From NCBI GenBank assembly GCA_910578885.1, contig CAJTSH010000014.1, positions 1 through 64,000 of the forward strand: DNA of 64,000 nt, read 5' to 3'. Under the pieces are notes generated by a model, which ran no database searches, was not told the DNA's origin, and saw only the letters and a list, made by a program, of their open reading frames with translations. The stretch comes from an uncultured Lachnospiraceae bacterium (GTDB lineage: Bacteria > Bacillota > Clostridia > Lachnospirales > Lachnospiraceae). Shown here piece by piece: positions 1 to 8,405 of this stretch; the stretch's first letter is position 1, and every line of letters begins with the position of its first letter. A program made the translations under genes and the position numbers.

Positions 1-50
1 GGTGGTGTGAGAGGTCGGCTAATCAACTAATGGTTAGCCTCCTACTCGAT
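1..50 (+). mobile_element. 3' end of a group II intron (end of domain V plus domain VI)
   Basis: Only the last 50 bases are in the window. Bases 9-11 (GAG) pair with 45-47 (CTC), 12-14 (AGG) with 41-43 (CCT), and 17-22 (GGCTAA) with 34-39 (TTAGCC). A44 is left unpaired as the expected branch-point bulge, seven nucleotides from a 3' end at T50. The intron would therefore end in AT, fitting the AY rule for group II introns. The GGTGGTGTGAGAGG string just before it resembles the 3' strand of bacterial domain V and the V-VI junction. The intron-encoded reverse transcriptase would lie upstream of the window. Bases from 51 onward would be the 3' exon. Confidence 0.65.
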
Positions 51-135
51 TTTTATTTGTAAGATATTTACGAGACGCATAGATAAATAAGGAGATCGTT
101 GGTATAATTTAATTATATATTTTGGTAATCAAGTG

Positions 136-164
136 TTTACTCTTTATTTTGGACATAGTATAAT
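136..164 (+). promoter_or_regulatory. Sigma-A type promoter for the ptuAB-like operon
   Basis: TTTACT (136-141) and TATAAT (159-164) are separated by 17 bases, about 70 bases upstream of the ATPase start codon. This is a good housekeeping promoter match, and it lies outside the intron end. Confidence 0.6.
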
Positions 165-232
165 TGTAGAAAATTTAGTTCTTAATAATATGTTGAATTC
201 TGACTGGATGTTGATGCGGAAAGGAATGCAGT

Positions 233-1534
233 ATGATAATAAAAAAAATTGAGATAGAAAATTTTAAAGGGATAGAAAAAGTTGAATTCAAATTTGCCGA
301 AAAATTTAATCTTATAGCTGGTAATAATGGTACAGGTAAGACATCTGCTTTGGAAGCAATAATCGTGGCTCTGGGTGCATTTCTTTCCGGGATTGACGGA
401 GTAAAATCAATACATTTCACAAAGGATGAAATAAGAAGAGAAAAAGAATTGTTAGGAGATGGATCGACCAATATTCGTTATAAGACTCCGGTTACAGTCA
501 AATGCGAATTAGTATTAGATGGGACTGACTTTGAATTTACACGACGCAAAGTTAGTGTGAAAAGTTCCAGGTCAACGATTGAACCTAGAGATATTTGTAG
601 AAAGGCCAATGAGTTGATTTCAAATTCGGAATCAATACTTCCGGTTGTTAGCTATCAAAGTTTTTCGAGAATTGCAAATCAAAAAAGAGATAAATGGAGT
701 AATCCATTTGGTGATGACTTTTCCCGAAGTGTTGGGTATACGGATTGTTTGGAAGATGCATCAAATACAAAAATGTTACAAAATTGGTGTAAAAAGATGG
801 AAGAGGTTTCATGGCAATTGGATAAGAAAATTGCAGAATATGAAGCAGTAAAAAAAGCAGTATCGAAATTTATGTCTATTATGTTAGAGGATGACAATAT
901 ACGTGTCTATTATGATAAGAGAATGGATGAACTAGTGTATTCAAATAGTAAAGAAGATTTACCTATTCGAATATTAAGTTCTGGTTTTAGGACGTTAATT
1001 GGTATGGTATATGATATATCGTATAGAATGGCTATATTAAATCCGAATTTACGGAAGAATATAGTTGATGAGACACCGGGAATCGTTTTAATTGATGAAA
1101 TTGATATGCATTTACATCCAAAATGGCAGTGGAAGATTAGTGAAGCATTAAAAGAAACTTTTCCAAAAGTACAGTTTATTACTACAACACATTCTCCAAT
1201 TGTTTTGTCATCTTGTAAAAATGATAGAATTATTATATTAGATAACGATGAAAATAATAATTTAGAAATTGAATACGAGGAATCAAAAAAAGGTTGGCAG
1301 ATAAATGATGTTTTAGAAAAAGTGATGGAAACGTCAAATAGAGATCCGGAAACTGAGAAGCAATTAGATAGATTGTCTGTTTTAGCGAAGAAAAAAATGA
1401 GCAGGACAATGGAAGAAAAAGAGTTAGAAGAGTATAATGGACTTATTTCTGAAATTAAATCTCTTTTACCGGAGGGGGATATTGCAATAGAGAAAGCAGC
1501 ATTATTATCTATTAAAGAATTAATTGGAGAATAG
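233..1534 (+). CDS. AAA/SMC-like ATPase, PtuA-like (Septu-type anti-phage system)
   Basis: A 433-residue ATPase of the AAA_15/AAA_23 (RecF/OLD-related) type. The N-terminus has the typical start 'KIEIENFKGI' followed by a Walker A GNNGTGKT at residues 30-37. The C-terminal half carries Walker B 'IVLIDEIDMHLHP' (about 282-294) and a 'TTTHSP' switch (about 316-321). The middle is charged and helical. The start is preceded by GGAAAGGA (218-225), seven bases away. The HNH gene follows after 2 bases, so the pair is probably one transcript. In Septu systems PtuA is the ATPase that controls the PtuB nuclease. A/T-rich codon use differs from the metabolic genes downstream, which suggests horizontal acquisition. 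Family is confident; the Septu role rests on the gene pair. Confidence 0.8.
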   Translation: MIIKKIEIENFKGIEKVEFKFAEKFNLIAGNNGTGKTSALEAIIVALGAFLSGIDGVKSIHFTKDEIRREKELLGDGSTNIRYKTPVTVKCELVLDGTDFEFTRRKVSVKSSRSTIEPRDICRKANELISNSESILPVVSYQSFSRIANQKRDKWSNPFGDDFSRSVGYTDCLEDASNTKMLQNWCKKMEEVSWQLDKKIAEYEAVKKAVSKFMSIMLEDDNIRVYYDKRMDELVYSNSKEDLPIRILSSGFRTLIGMVYDISYRMAILNPNLRKNIVDETPGIVLIDEIDMHLHPKWQWKISEALKETFPKVQFITTTHSPIVLSSCKNDRIIILDNDENNNLEIEYEESKKGWQINDVLEKVMETSNRDPETEKQLDRLSVLAKKKMSRTMEEKELEEYNGLISEIKSLLPEGDIAIEKAALLSIKELIGE

Positions 1535-1536
1535 CT

Positions 1537-2193
1537 ATGAGGAATGTTACAAGAACTTCAACTCCTAAGAGTTTGGCAAGTAATTCCGTTGAGTGGACGA
1601 ATGAATTGATAAATGAAATTGGAAAAAAAGGTTCTTTTGATAAAGTTGATGATTCCTACAAAAATAAATATCGTCAAGAAGATATAAAAGAAGCATTGGC
1701 TAGAATGTATAATAATCATTGTTGTTATTGTGAGTCAATTATAGGTAAAGATTATGCAACATATGGTCGAATTGAGCACTTAAAGCCAAGGTCTATTTTT
1801 CCTCAAAATTGTTATGAGTGGAATAATTTGCATTGGGCATGTGAAGTATGTAATACATCATATAAAAGGACACAATGGGATGCGATAAATCCAATATTAG
1901 ATCCATGCAAAGATATGATTTCCGCACATCTTGTTTTTGATAAAAGTACTGGAAGGTATGATGAGGATAAATCGAGTTCTCGAGGAAAGACAACGATTAA
2001 GCATGCTGGATTGAATAGAGACGGATTAGCAGCAGCTCGTCAAAGCAAGTTATTAGAATTAGCAATGCATTATAAAGAATATAAACGTAATGGCAATGAA
2101 AAGAGATTTATTGATTACTACAATGTAGTTAAAGAAGATTTTGACTACCCAAGTGTATTCGAAGCATTTTTAGAAGAAATACATATTGATTAA
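1537..2193 (+). CDS. HNH endonuclease, PtuB-like (TIGR02646-type)
   Basis: A 218-residue HNH nuclease. It shows a CCYC zinc knuckle (62-65), the catalytic segment IEHLKPRS (79-86) and a second zinc pair in NLHWACEVCN (97-106). The N-terminal 'RTSTPKSL' and the spacing of these motifs fit the family that pairs with AAA ATPases in Septu, and that also occurs as effector in retron Ec78-type systems. It starts two bases after the ATPase stop, with GGAG in the end of that gene as ribosome binding site. No reverse transcriptase or msr/msd RNA is visible, so a stand-alone Septu-type pair is the simpler reading. Likely product: a DNA- or tRNA-cleaving effector; its target cannot be read from the sequence. 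Confidence 0.8.
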   Translation: MRNVTRTSTPKSLASNSVEWTNELINEIGKKGSFDKVDDSYKNKYRQEDIKEALARMYNNHCCYCESIIGKDYATYGRIEHLKPRSIFPQNCYEWNNLHWACEVCNTSYKRTQWDAINPILDPCKDMISAHLVFDKSTGRYDEDKSSSRGKTTIKHAGLNRDGLAAARQSKLLELAMHYKEYKRNGNEKRFIDYYNVVKEDFDYPSVFEAFLEEIHID

Positions 2194-2406
2194 ATACAAA
2201 CTTGCATTCTATCATACTGATGGTAAAAAACATCTATCCCCTGCGTCTGGTTAGAGCCTAAATAAGAGTCGAGCAGGAAAATTTTCACTGTACTTTTCAT
2301 AATAATTCTGCTAGAATTTAGTGAGCTAAAGCGTTTATTATCTATGAGATGGGGTTCATTACGTTTTGCAGCACATATAAATTGGAAAAGGTAGAAGGTA
2401 GGGGCA

Positions 2407-3615
2407 ATGAGACAAACTGGTATCAATATGGAGATGGTAAAAAAGCAAAATCGTTCTTCCATATTAAATCTGATCAATCAAACGGGACCGATATCGAGGA
2501 AAGATATTGCGTGCACATTGGGATTGACACCGGCGGCAGTCACGCATATATGCGGAGAATTTATGGCAGCCGGACTTTTGATTGAGACGGGGACGCTTAT
2601 GGAAACAAACCGCGCTGGCCGTAAAAAAGTGCTGGTAGATATCAATTATGACCATAGATATGTGTTTGGCGTTAATATAGAACCAGAAAAGACAGTGATT
2701 GCATTGACAAATCTTCGGGGAGATGCAAAGAAGCTGAGGGAAATCTTTACGGGACGGGAACAGGAGCCGGAGGAGTTCCTTCAAACGGTGGCAGATAATT
2801 GCCGGGAAATGCAGATGGAAACAGGGATATCGAAGGAACTCGTTATTGGAGCCGGAGTTGGGATTACCGGTGTGGTAGACAGGGAAAACGGAAAAAGCAT
2901 TCATGCTTATGGTCTTTGGAAAGAAGAGGTTCCGGTAGAGAAACTGCTATCTATATTTTTAGAGCTTCCGGTGGTGGTGGATAATAATGTAACAGCATTT
3001 GCGCTGGCAGAAACACTCTATGGTTTTGGCAAGGAAAAGGACAACCTTATGTTTGTGAAATGGGGGCCAGGCGTAGGAAGCGCCATTGTCACAGATAAGA
3101 AAATTTATTGCGGCAGAAAAGGAAAGGCGGCGGATTTAGGGCATTTTATTGTAGAAAAGTACGGGAAAAAATGTAGCTGCGGAAGAACAGGATGCTTGGA
3201 GACAAAGATTTCCTATGCAGCCATCGCAGAATTGTTAGAGAATGCATTCAATTATGAAGAAACACCCAAATTATATGGACTTTTGAGAGGAGATTTCCGC
3301 AATTTTTCCAGAGAACGGTTTTACGAAATGCTGGATGATATGGACGATGCGGTAGAAGCGCTGTTAGAGGAAGTCTTAGATTTATTTGCAAAAGCAATTG
3401 TAAACTGTATGACGATTCTTGCGCCTAATCGTGTTGTTTTATGCGGGATGATGTTTCGGAATGAGCTTTTGTGCCAGAGCTTAATTGCGTGCTGCTCCTT
3501 CTATGATGAGCGATATGATGAATCCAAAATTGTTCATACAATGCTGGCAGACAAAGAAGATTATATCGGACCAATCGCCTTATTTGTAGGAGAATATATG
3601 TATGGTATTTCATAG
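2407..3615 (+). CDS. ROK-family transcriptional regulator (NagC/XylR type)
   Basis: A 402-residue protein with an N-terminal winged helix (about 10-70; 'ISRKDIACTLGLTPAAVTHI' is the recognition region), followed by a sugar-kinase-like ROK domain. The ROK zinc signature CSCGRTGCLE lies near residue 260, and 'GPGVGSAIV' forms part of the nucleotide/sugar fold. Repressors of this family release operators on binding a sugar or sugar phosphate. No sugar transport or catabolic genes sit next to it, so the effector is unknown. It stands alone: an A/T-rich 213-base gap precedes it, and the ilv promoter follows. The start at 2407 is supported by upstream GGTAGGGG. A start at the internal Met at residue 8 is possible. 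Confidence 0.85.
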   Translation: MRQTGINMEMVKKQNRSSILNLINQTGPISRKDIACTLGLTPAAVTHICGEFMAAGLLIETGTLMETNRAGRKKVLVDINYDHRYVFGVNIEPEKTVIALTNLRGDAKKLREIFTGREQEPEEFLQTVADNCREMQMETGISKELVIGAGVGITGVVDRENGKSIHAYGLWKEEVPVEKLLSIFLELPVVVDNNVTAFALAETLYGFGKEKDNLMFVKWGPGVGSAIVTDKKIYCGRKGKAADLGHFIVEKYGKKCSCGRTGCLETKISYAAIAELLENAFNYEETPKLYGLLRGDFRNFSRERFYEMLDDMDDAVEALLEEVLDLFAKAIVNCMTILAPNRVVLCGMMFRNELLCQSLIACCSFYDERYDESKIVHTMLADKEDYIGPIALFVGEYMYGIS

Positions 3616-3691
3616 TGTGAAATGAACTTATTGTTACCATAACTGCAAGTTATGATGAAGAAAAAATCTATTACTTTAAAGTATTTTAAGG

Positions 3692-3719
3692 TTGACAAAA
3701 GCAATTCATGTGCTAGAAT
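3692..3719 (+). promoter_or_regulatory. Promoter of ilvN-ilvC
   Basis: TTGACA (3692-3697) and TAGAAT (3714-3719) with a 16-base spacer lie directly upstream of ilvN. The consensus -35 suggests a strong promoter. No T-box or BCAA leader-peptide structure was recognised between it and the gene. Confidence 0.7.
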
Positions 3720-3755
3720 AAACTTAATGTGAGTGTAGAAAAGGATGGTTTATAC

Positions 3756-4256
3756 ATGAAGAAACAGGTATTTTCTATTTTGGTGGAGAACACCTCCGGT
3801 GTTTTAAGCCATGTGTCCGGGCTGTTTAGCCGAAGAGGATATAACATAGACAGCTTTACTGCCGGAGTAACGGCTGACCCGCGTTTTACACGGATGACGA
3901 TTGTGGCAAGCGGGGACGAGCTGATTTTAGAACAGATTGAGAAGCAGTTAGCGAAGCTGGAGGATGTGCGGGATATCAAGAAGTTAGAGACCGGGGCATC
4001 CGTTACCAGAGAATTGATTCTGGTAAAAATCAAAGCAAAGGATACTCAGCGTCAGGCGATTCTGAGCGTGACCAAGATTTTTCATGGAAAGGTCGTGGAT
4101 GTGACCAATGATTCTATGGTGATTGAGTTGACTGGTCATCAGGGAAAGCTTGAGGCTTTTATGGAATTATTGCAGGGCTATGAGATATTAGAGCTTGCAA
4201 GAACAGGTATCACCGGTTTGACCCGTGGGTCGGCGGATGTAACATATTTAGATTAA
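3756..4256 (+). CDS. ilvN: Acetolactate synthase small (regulatory) subunit
   Basis: A 166-residue regulatory subunit of acetohydroxyacid synthase, the first common enzyme of valine, leucine and isoleucine synthesis. The N-terminal ACT domain (residues 1-75) has 'VENTSGVLSHVSGLFSRRGY', the valine-binding region, and the C-terminal ACT-like half ends with 'RTGITGLTRG'. The ATG at 3756 is chosen because AAGGAT lies about ten bases upstream and homologues begin MKKQ/MKRH; an in-frame GTG at 3729 would only add nine residues. The catalytic subunit ilvB is not adjacent and must lie elsewhere. ilvC follows after 21 bases. Confidence 0.92.
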   Translation: MKKQVFSILVENTSGVLSHVSGLFSRRGYNIDSFTAGVTADPRFTRMTIVASGDELILEQIEKQLAKLEDVRDIKKLETGASVTRELILVKIKAKDTQRQAILSVTKIFHGKVVDVTNDSMVIELTGHQGKLEAFMELLQGYEILELARTGITGLTRGSADVTYLD

Positions 4257-4277
4257 TTTATATAGGAGGCTGGAAAA

Positions 4278-5300
4278 ATGGCAGCAAAAATTTATTATCA
4301 GGAAGATTGTAACCTTTCTTTATTAGAGGGCAAGACAATCGCAGTTATTGGTTACGGTAGTCAGGGACATGCACATGCATTGAATGCAAAAGAGTCTGGA
4401 TGCAACGTGATTATTGGTCTTTACGAGGGAAGTAAATCCTGGGCAAAAGCAGAAGCACAGGGATTTGAGGTGTATACAACGGCAGAGGCAGCAAAAAAAG
4501 CAGATATCATAATGATTTTGATTAATGATGAGAAGCAGGCAGATATGTATAAGAGTGATATCGAGCCGAACTTAGAGGCAGGCAATATGCTGATGTTCGC
4601 ACATGGCTTCAATATTCATTTTGGATGTATCACTGCTCCGAAGGATGTAGACGTAACTATGATCGCGCCGAAGGGACCGGGACATACGGTAAGAAGCGAG
4701 TATCAGGCTGGCAAGGGCGTGCCTTGTCTGGTAGCAGTACATCAGGATGCAACAGGCAAAGCGCTTGATACAGCTTTAGCTTATGCGCTGGCAATCGGCG
4801 GAGCAAGAGCAGGTGTTCTTGAGACAACCTTCCGTACAGAGACCGAGACAGACCTCTTTGGTGAGCAGGCTGTTCTCTGCGGCGGCGTCTGCGCATTGAT
4901 GCAGGCGGGCTTTGAGACATTATGCGAGGCAGGTTATGATCCGAGAAATGCTTACTTTGAGTGTATCCATGAGATGAAGCTGATCGTAGACTTAATCTAT
5001 CAGTCAGGCTTTGAAGGCATGAGATATTCCATTTCCAATACGGCTGAATACGGTGATTACATCACAGGACCTAAGATTATTACGGAAGATACGAAGAAAG
5101 CAATGAAGAAGATTCTTTCCGATATTCAGGACGGAACATTTGCAAAAGACTTCTTGTTAGACATGTCTCCGGCAGGACGTCAGGTTCACTTTAAGGCGAT
5201 GAGAAAGCTTGCTGCTGAGCATTCTTCAGAGGAAGTCGGTAAGGAGATTCGTAAATTATATAGCTGGAACAATGAGGAAGACAAGTTAATCAATAACTAA
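4278..5300 (+). CDS. ilvC: Ketol-acid reductoisomerase
   Basis: A class I enzyme of 340 residues that isomerises and reduces acetolactate and acetohydroxybutyrate with NADPH and Mg2+ in BCAA synthesis. The Rossmann motif is 'GYGSQGHAHALN' near residue 26. Conserved metal-binding acidic residues lie in 'ETDLFGEQ' (about 190-197) and 'ECIHEMKLI' (about 228-236). AGGAGG at 4263-4268 precedes the start. The last gene of the ilvN-ilvC unit, it ends just before a clear terminator. Confidence 0.96.
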   Translation: MAAKIYYQEDCNLSLLEGKTIAVIGYGSQGHAHALNAKESGCNVIIGLYEGSKSWAKAEAQGFEVYTTAEAAKKADIIMILINDEKQADMYKSDIEPNLEAGNMLMFAHGFNIHFGCITAPKDVDVTMIAPKGPGHTVRSEYQAGKGVPCLVAVHQDATGKALDTALAYALAIGGARAGVLETTFRTETETDLFGEQAVLCGGVCALMQAGFETLCEAGYDPRNAYFECIHEMKLIVDLIYQSGFEGMRYSISNTAEYGDYITGPKIITEDTKKAMKKILSDIQDGTFAKDFLLDMSPAGRQVHFKAMRKLAAEHSSEEVGKEIRKLYSWNNEEDKLINN

Positions 5301-5312
5301 TCCTTGAAAGAT

Positions 5313-5346
5313 TCGGCATAGTCATTGATTTGGCTATGCCGTTTTA
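5313..5346 (+). terminator. Intrinsic terminator after ilvC
   Basis: CGGCATAG (5314-5321) and CTATGCCG (5334-5341) form an 8-bp stem followed by TTTTA. Confidence 0.8.
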
Positions 5347-5419
5347 CTTGTTGCTTCCTGCACCGTATTTTGAGAAATATAAAATTTTGATATGCAGAAG
5401 AAAGAAAAGGCAGTTATTG

Positions 5420-6319
5420 TTAAGGGCAGCAGAAATGATGATAAAACTCAATAAATAACTCCAACGATTTAGAGGGCTTCAACGTCTTTTTATAGGCGAA
5501 TCCAACTTCACGCTTGTGCATAGGGAAGCCGAGAGGTATTTCGGCTAAGGTATTATCAGAAAGCTCTTTTTTGACAAATTCCCGAATCACGCAGGCAACG
5601 CCCAGATTGGTTTTTGCAAAATCAATGAGCAAATCCATAGAGGAGATCTCAATTAAATCTTGAATGGCAATCTGATTTTCCTGTAAATAGTCGTCTATAT
5701 ATTGGCGGGTCATATTTTTTTTGTCCAGCAGCATTAAAGTGGAATTCGAAAGAATCGCATCGTTCTCTACGCCGCGCTGCTTTAAATGATTTAAATAGGC
5801 ATGGCTTGCCACAAAAATATCTTCGATTTCCGTCAGATAGAAGAAATCGATTGCTTTCATATTTTCAGGCTTTCCAATCAGTCCGATATCAATTTTATTT
5901 TCCTCTAGCAGCTGTAGTGTCTCGTTAGAAGAACGGCAGATGATGGAAATATTGATGTGAGGAAATCGATTTGTAAATTCCTTTAGATAGGGAAGCAGGA
6001 TATACTTACAGAGGGTAGAACTCACGCCGATTTTTAAGTGTCCCACCCCAAGTTCTAAAGAGCTTTTTAATTTATCTTCGCCAAGGGCAAGTGTTTCAAA
6101 TGCAGAACTCACGTGGGTATATAGAAGTTCGCCTTCCTCTGTTAACTGCACGCCACGGGAGCTTCTTCGGAAAAGTTCACAGCCCAGACTGTCTTCTAAT
6201 TTCTGGATGGATTTACTGATTGCGGGCTGGCTGATATAGAGTTCTTTTGCCGCTTTGGAAATGTTACCGGTTTTGGCTACAGTATAGAAGATACGATAGC
6301 TGGAAAGGCTTTGAATCAT
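5420..6319 (-). CDS. LysR-family transcriptional regulator (divergent from leuCD)
   Basis: A 299-residue LysR-type regulator. The N-terminal winged helix spans residues 1-65 with 'GNISKAAKELYISQPAISKSI' as helix-turn-helix. The C-terminal periplasmic-binding-protein-like effector domain runs from about 90 to 295. It is transcribed away from leuC across a 176-base gap containing an ATAA-N7-TTAT inverted repeat, the arrangement expected for a LysR protein that controls its neighbour. A role in leucine-pathway control is therefore inferred from position, with an isopropylmalate-type inducer possible; the effector is not readable from sequence. Confidence 0.85.
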   Translation of the reverse strand: MIQSLSSYRIFYTVAKTGNISKAAKELYISQPAISKSIQKLEDSLGCELFRRSSRGVQLTEEGELLYTHVSSAFETLALGEDKLKSSLELGVGHLKIGVSSTLCKYILLPYLKEFTNRFPHINISIICRSSNETLQLLEENKIDIGLIGKPENMKAIDFFYLTEIEDIFVASHAYLNHLKQRGVENDAILSNSTLMLLDKKNMTRQYIDDYLQENQIAIQDLIEISSMDLLIDFAKTNLGVACVIREFVKKELSDNTLAEIPLGFPMHKREVGFAYKKTLKPSKSLELFIEFYHHFCCP

Positions 6320-6335
6320 AACAGGTCTCCTTTCT

Positions 6336-6350
6336 ATAACTCGAAATTAT
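6336..6350. promoter_or_regulatory. Probable LysR-type operator between the regulator and leuC
   Basis: ATAACTCGAAATTAT is a 15-base interrupted palindrome with the T-N11-A shape of LysR sites. It is centred in the divergent intergenic region, about 35 bases upstream of TATACT (6379-6384), a possible -10 for leuC that lacks a good -35. Further ATAA/TTAT half-sites follow at 6351-6368. Confidence 0.5.
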
Positions 6351-6413
6351 GATAAACATATTTATTATGTATTTCCATTATACTACGAACTGTGTTAGAA
6401 TGGCAACAAAAGA

Positions 6414-6449
6414 GTTACTAGAGTGTCTCTCAGAGCCTTGCATAGTAAC
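6414..6449 (+). promoter_or_regulatory. Stem-loop in the leuC leader
   Basis: GTTACTA (6414-6420) pairs perfectly with TAGTAAC (6443-6449), and the loop can itself fold (CTCTCAGAG). It precedes the AGGAGG of leuC by about 30 bases. No T-box signature or terminator T-run was found, so function is open. Confidence 0.4.
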
Positions 6450-6495
6450 ACAAAGGAAACACTCACATAAAAATAAGATTCAGGAGGACATTGAA

Positions 6496-7755
6496 ATGGG
6501 AATGACAATGACGCAGAAGATTCTTGCTGCACATGCAGGCTTAGAATCTGTGACTGCAGGTCAGTTAATAGAAGCTGACTTAGATTTAGTGTTGGGAAAT
6601 GATATTACATCCCCGGTAGCCATTCATGAAATGGACAAGATGAAGGTAAACGGCGTTTTTCACAAGGATAAGATTGCGTTGGTATTAGACCATTTTGTAC
6701 CAAATAAGGACATTAAGTCTGCACAGCATTGTAAATGTGTGCGTGAATTCGCCTGTAAGCATGATATCACGAACTACTTTGATGTAGGGGAAATGGGAAT
6801 TGAACATGCGCTGCTGCCGGAGAAAGGTCTCACTGTCGCAGGAGACGTGATTATCGGAGCGGATTCCCACACTTGTACTTATGGCGCATTGGGCGCATTT
6901 TCTACCGGCGTGGGTTCTACCGATATGGCTGCCGGAATGGCAACCGGCAAGGCATGGTTTAAAGTGCCGTCTGCCATTAAATTCAATCTGACCGGCAAGC
7001 CGGCGAAATGGATTAGCGGCAAGGATATCATTTTACACATTATCGGCATGATTGGCGTAGACGGTGCGCTTTATAAATCAATGGAGTTTGTGGGTGATGG
7101 GATTCAGTATTTAAGCATGGATGACCGTTTCACGATTGCGAATATGGCGATTGAAGCAGGCGGAAAGAACGGTATTTTCCCGGTAGATGAGAAAGCGGAA
7201 GAATACATGAAGGAGCATTCCAAGCGTCCGTATACGGTATATGAGGCGGATGAGGATGCAGTATATGACGAAGAGTATACGATTGACTTAAGCGCATTAA
7301 AACCGACGGTTGCATTCCCTCATTTGCCGGAGAACACAAAGACGATTGATGAGGTCGGCGAGATTGCTGTTGATCAGGTAGTAATCGGCTCCTGTACCAA
7401 CGGAAGATTAGAGGATTTGAAGATTGCAGCCTCTGTCTTAGAAGGAAAGAAAGTAAAGAAGGGACTGCGTGTCATCGTGATTCCGGCAACGCAGCAGATT
7501 TATTTAGATGCGATGGAAGCAGGCTATCTTCGAACCTTTGTTGAAGCAGGTGCGATTGTCAGCACTCCGACCTGCGGTCCATGTCTTGGCGGATACATGG
7601 GTATCCTTGCAGAAAATGAGCGCTGTGTCTCCACAACAAACCGTAACTTTGTCGGACGTATGGGACATATAGATTCTGAAATTTATCTTGCAAGCCCGGC
7701 AGTTGCCGCTGCAAGTGCAATTACCGGTAAGATTTCAAGCCCGGATGAATTATAA
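6496..7755 (+). CDS. leuC: 3-isopropylmalate dehydratase large subunit
   Basis: A 419-residue aconitase-family protein that isomerises 2- and 3-isopropylmalate in leucine synthesis as a LeuCD complex with a [4Fe-4S] cluster. Cluster cysteines are seen in 'GSCTNGR' and 'PTCGPCLGGYMG'. Active-site 'GADSHTCTYG' is also present. Length fits the short LeuC/HacA-type subfamily, which works with a separate small subunit. The start at 6496 follows AGGAGG (6482-6487). The frame stays open upstream to 6349, but that extension lacks a ribosome site and homology-like character. leuD follows directly. Confidence 0.95.
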   Translation: MGMTMTQKILAAHAGLESVTAGQLIEADLDLVLGNDITSPVAIHEMDKMKVNGVFHKDKIALVLDHFVPNKDIKSAQHCKCVREFACKHDITNYFDVGEMGIEHALLPEKGLTVAGDVIIGADSHTCTYGALGAFSTGVGSTDMAAGMATGKAWFKVPSAIKFNLTGKPAKWISGKDIILHIIGMIGVDGALYKSMEFVGDGIQYLSMDDRFTIANMAIEAGGKNGIFPVDEKAEEYMKEHSKRPYTVYEADEDAVYDEEYTIDLSALKPTVAFPHLPENTKTIDEVGEIAVDQVVIGSCTNGRLEDLKIAASVLEGKKVKKGLRVIVIPATQQIYLDAMEAGYLRTFVEAGAIVSTPTCGPCLGGYMGILAENERCVSTTNRNFVGRMGHIDSEIYLASPAVAAASAITGKISSPDEL

Positions 7756-7767
7756 GGAGGAATGGAA

Positions 7768-8256
7768 ATGAAAGCAGCATGTGGAGTAGTATTTAAATAC
7801 GGTGACAATGTGGATACAGATGTTATCATTCCCGCAAGATACTTAAATTCCTCCGATCCGAAAGAGCTTGCCGCTCATTGTATGGAGGATATTGATCAGG
7901 ATTTTGTGAAAAATGTAAAAGACGGCGATATTATCGTGGCAGATAAGAACTTTGGCTGCGGCTCATCCAGAGAGCATGCACCGATTGCGATTAAAGCGGC
8001 AGGTGTAAGCTGTGTGATAGCAGAGACTTTCGCAAGAATCTTTTACCGGAATGCAATCAATATCGGTCTTCCGATTATCGAGTGTCCGGAGGCTTCAGGA
8101 GGGATTGAAGCAGGAGACGAGGTAGAGGTAAACTTTGATACCGGAGTGATTACCAATAAGACCAAAGGGACGTCGTTCCAGGGTCAGGCATTCCCGCCGT
8201 TTATGCAGAAGATTATCGACTGCGAGGGATTGGTGAATTATATTAACCAGAAATAG
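7768..8256 (+). CDS. leuD: 3-isopropylmalate dehydratase small subunit
   Basis: A 162-residue swivel-domain subunit that partners LeuC. Recognisable segments are 'GDNVDTDVIIPARYL' at the N-terminus and the substrate-binding 'FGCGSSREHAPIA', with 'FARIFYRNAINIGLP' after it. GGAGG at about 7755-7759 favours the ATG at 7768 over the in-frame ATG at 7762, which is too close to the ribosome site. The gene lies 12 bases after leuC and is surely co-transcribed. leuA and leuB are not in the window. Confidence 0.94.
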   Translation: MKAACGVVFKYGDNVDTDVIIPARYLNSSDPKELAAHCMEDIDQDFVKNVKDGDIIVADKNFGCGSSREHAPIAIKAAGVSCVIAETFARIFYRNAINIGLPIIECPEASGGIEAGDEVEVNFDTGVITNKTKGTSFQGQAFPPFMQKIIDCEGLVNYINQK

Positions 8257-8307
8257 GATGGAATTATGGGAACGGAATCGGAGGACGAATCTTTTCAATT
8301 TTAGTTT

Positions 8308-8339
8308 CAGCCACGGAATGACTCTTCATTGCGTGGCTG
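8308..8339 (+). terminator. Hairpin after leuD (weak terminator)
   Basis: CAGCCACG (8308-8315) pairs with CGTGGCTG (8332-8339). No T-run follows on either strand, so termination activity is uncertain. It sits between the convergent leuD and AP2-protein genes. Confidence 0.45.
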
Positions 8340-8405
8340 TGTACATAAGAAATGATAATAAGTATCACTGCGTGACGCAATTGATGCAGCAAAGCGTCTA
8401 TACTT

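Noticed and set aside
233..2193. Retron effector module
   Set aside because: No reverse transcriptase or msr/msd-like RNA is visible within the window, although the nuclease family also occurs in retrons.
6349..6495. N-terminal extension of LeuC
   Set aside because: It overlaps the operator region, lacks a ribosome site, and LeuC homologues start at the ATG after AGGAGG at 6482-6487.
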